Shown here: piece by piece, positions 15,675 to 16,172 of the stretch
How the letters are laid out: every line of letters begins with the position of its first letter
How positions within the stretch are numbered: position 1 is the first letter of the stretch
Source of the DNA: JADJNW01 sp964596135
Lineage (GTDB): Bacteria; Bacteroidota; Bacteroidia; Chitinophagales; Saprospiraceae
Reading direction: 5' to 3'
NCBI GenBank assembly: GCA_964596135.1
Contig: CAZQTF010000075.1
Span: 1 to 16,172 of the forward strand
Length of the DNA: 16,172 nucleotides
Translations under genes and position numbers: made by a program
The notes under the pieces: model-generated
What the model was told of the DNA's origin: nothing
The model's input: the letters and a program-made list of their open reading frames with translations, nothing else
Databases searched by the model: none

Positions 15675-15711
15675 GCAAAAGCATAAGTTCTCGTTAAGCA
15701 TTTGCTTTTGC
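15675..15711. repeat. Hairpin at the nqrB-nqrC junction
   Basis: GCAAAAGCA (15675-15683) and TGCTTTTGC (15703-15711) form a perfect 9-bp stem with a 19-nt loop that contains the nqrB stop codon (15694-15696). The stem extends by a G-U pair and a G-C pair in minus-strand RNA. No T run follows, so it is more likely an mRNA processing or stability element than a terminator. Confidence 0.4.
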
Positions 15712-16172
15712 ACGTTTTAACCTTCTTCTAATGTTCGCCTGGATGACAAAATGGTCAATTAATGGCGCGAATACATTCATAAACAAAATCGCCAGCATCC
15801 ATCCTTCCGGGTAAGCCGGGTTGATCACTCGAATAACCAAGCCCAGTACACCAATGAAAAAGCCGTAAATCAGCTTTCCGCGATCGGTCGAGGCCGCTGT
15901 TACCGGATCCGTCGCCATAAAGGCCATAGCAAATAGGAAACTTCCCATATAAAAATGATAATACCAGGGAACCTGCATAAACGGCGTAGCGCCCCAGGCA
16001 TTGAAAATCAAGCCCATCGTGATCATACCCAACACCATAGATACCATGATGCGCCAGCTGGCAATGCCGGTGACGATAAGATACAAAGCGCCAAAAATAA
16101 TGAGGGGCTTGCTGGTTTCTCCTATCGAGCCGGGAATGTTGCCCCACCACATATCGGATACAGAGTAAACGG
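15694..16172 (-). CDS. nqrB: Na+-translocating NADH:quinone oxidoreductase subunit B (C-terminal part)
   Basis: The reading frame enters from the right edge and ends at 15694, giving about 158 residues of the roughly 400-residue NqrB. The visible part has several membrane helices and the family signatures GNIPGSIGETS and FMATDPVTAASTDRGK, then AYPEGWMLAILFMNVFAPLIDH near the end. NqrB is the large membrane subunit that binds riboflavin and a covalent FMN and contributes to the Na+ path. The FMN-attachment threonine is expected further upstream, beyond the window. A Met at 16152 is internal, because the frame continues upstream of it to the edge. nqrA is expected beyond nqrB. Confidence 0.95.
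   Translation of the reverse strand, partial: VYSVSDMWWGNIPGSIGETSKPLIIFGALYLIVTGIASWRIMVSMVLGMITMGLIFNAWGATPFMQVPWYYHFYMGSFLFAMAFMATDPVTAASTDRGKLIYGFFIGVLGLVIRVINPAYPEGWMLAILFMNVFAPLIDHFVIQANIRRRLKRAKANA

Noticed and set aside
1..16172. Search for CRISPR arrays, tRNA or rRNA genes, insertion sequences, att sites and defence or toxin-antitoxin genes
   Set aside because: No regularly spaced repeats, transposase motifs, cloverleaf-like sequences or defence-family motifs were seen by eye.

Overview
The window looks like a chromosomal segment of a member of the Bacteroidota, most likely a Saprospirales/Lewinella-like lineage. The reasons are two secreted proteins with type IX secretion (T9SS) C-terminal sorting domains, a Na+-pumping NQR operon, promoter-like boxes of the Bacteroidota TTTG-N19-TAnnTTTG type, and few Shine-Dalgarno sequences. 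The genus is inferred and was not tested. No tRNA, rRNA, CRISPR array, insertion sequence or phage gene was seen, so this appears to be core chromosome.

Left part (1-8339). The 3' end of an unidentified gene (+) converges on a small secreted protein that is almost only a T9SS tail (-), with a bidirectional terminator between them. After a 351-bp intergenic region comes the most remarkable gene, a 1252-residue fusion at 980-4738. It has two tandem D-Ala-D-Ala-ligase-like ATP-grasp modules, one membrane span and three PASTA repeats. By eye alignment with E. coli DdlB, module 1 keeps the Glu-Ser-Tyr triad but has conservative changes at an ATP lysine and a metal ligand. Module 2 keeps the ATP and metal residues but has lost all three triad residues. 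Downstream on the same strand are a large disulfide-rich T9SS cargo protein and a single-domain rhodanese. A membrane-anchored SPOR protein (-) converges on them.

Middle part (8340-12120). A 392-bp AT-rich intergenic region with a GC-rich palindromic island precedes an exported ankyrin-repeat protein (+), which ends in a strong intrinsic terminator. Two genes on the minus strand, aguA (agmatine deiminase) then aguB (N-carbamoylputrescine amidase), supply the agmatine-to-putrescine steps of the arginine decarboxylase polyamine route. The aguA promoter matches the Bacteroidota consensus, lies 4 nt from the start codon, and its -33 box is embedded in the terminator of the upstream operon.

Right part (12141-16172). 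On the minus strand lie nqrB (3' part only), nqrC, nqrD, nqrE and nqrF in canonical order, encoding the Na+-translocating NADH:quinone oxidoreductase. Visible cofactor residues (2Fe-2S and FAD/NAD motifs in NqrF, the NqrD/NqrE cysteines, the NqrC flavinylation motif) indicate a functional complex.

The candidate undescribed system is the Ddl-Ddl-TM-PASTA fusion. It would tether cytoplasmic D-Ala-D-Ala-type ligase activity to a periplasmic peptidoglycan- or muropeptide-binding tail.
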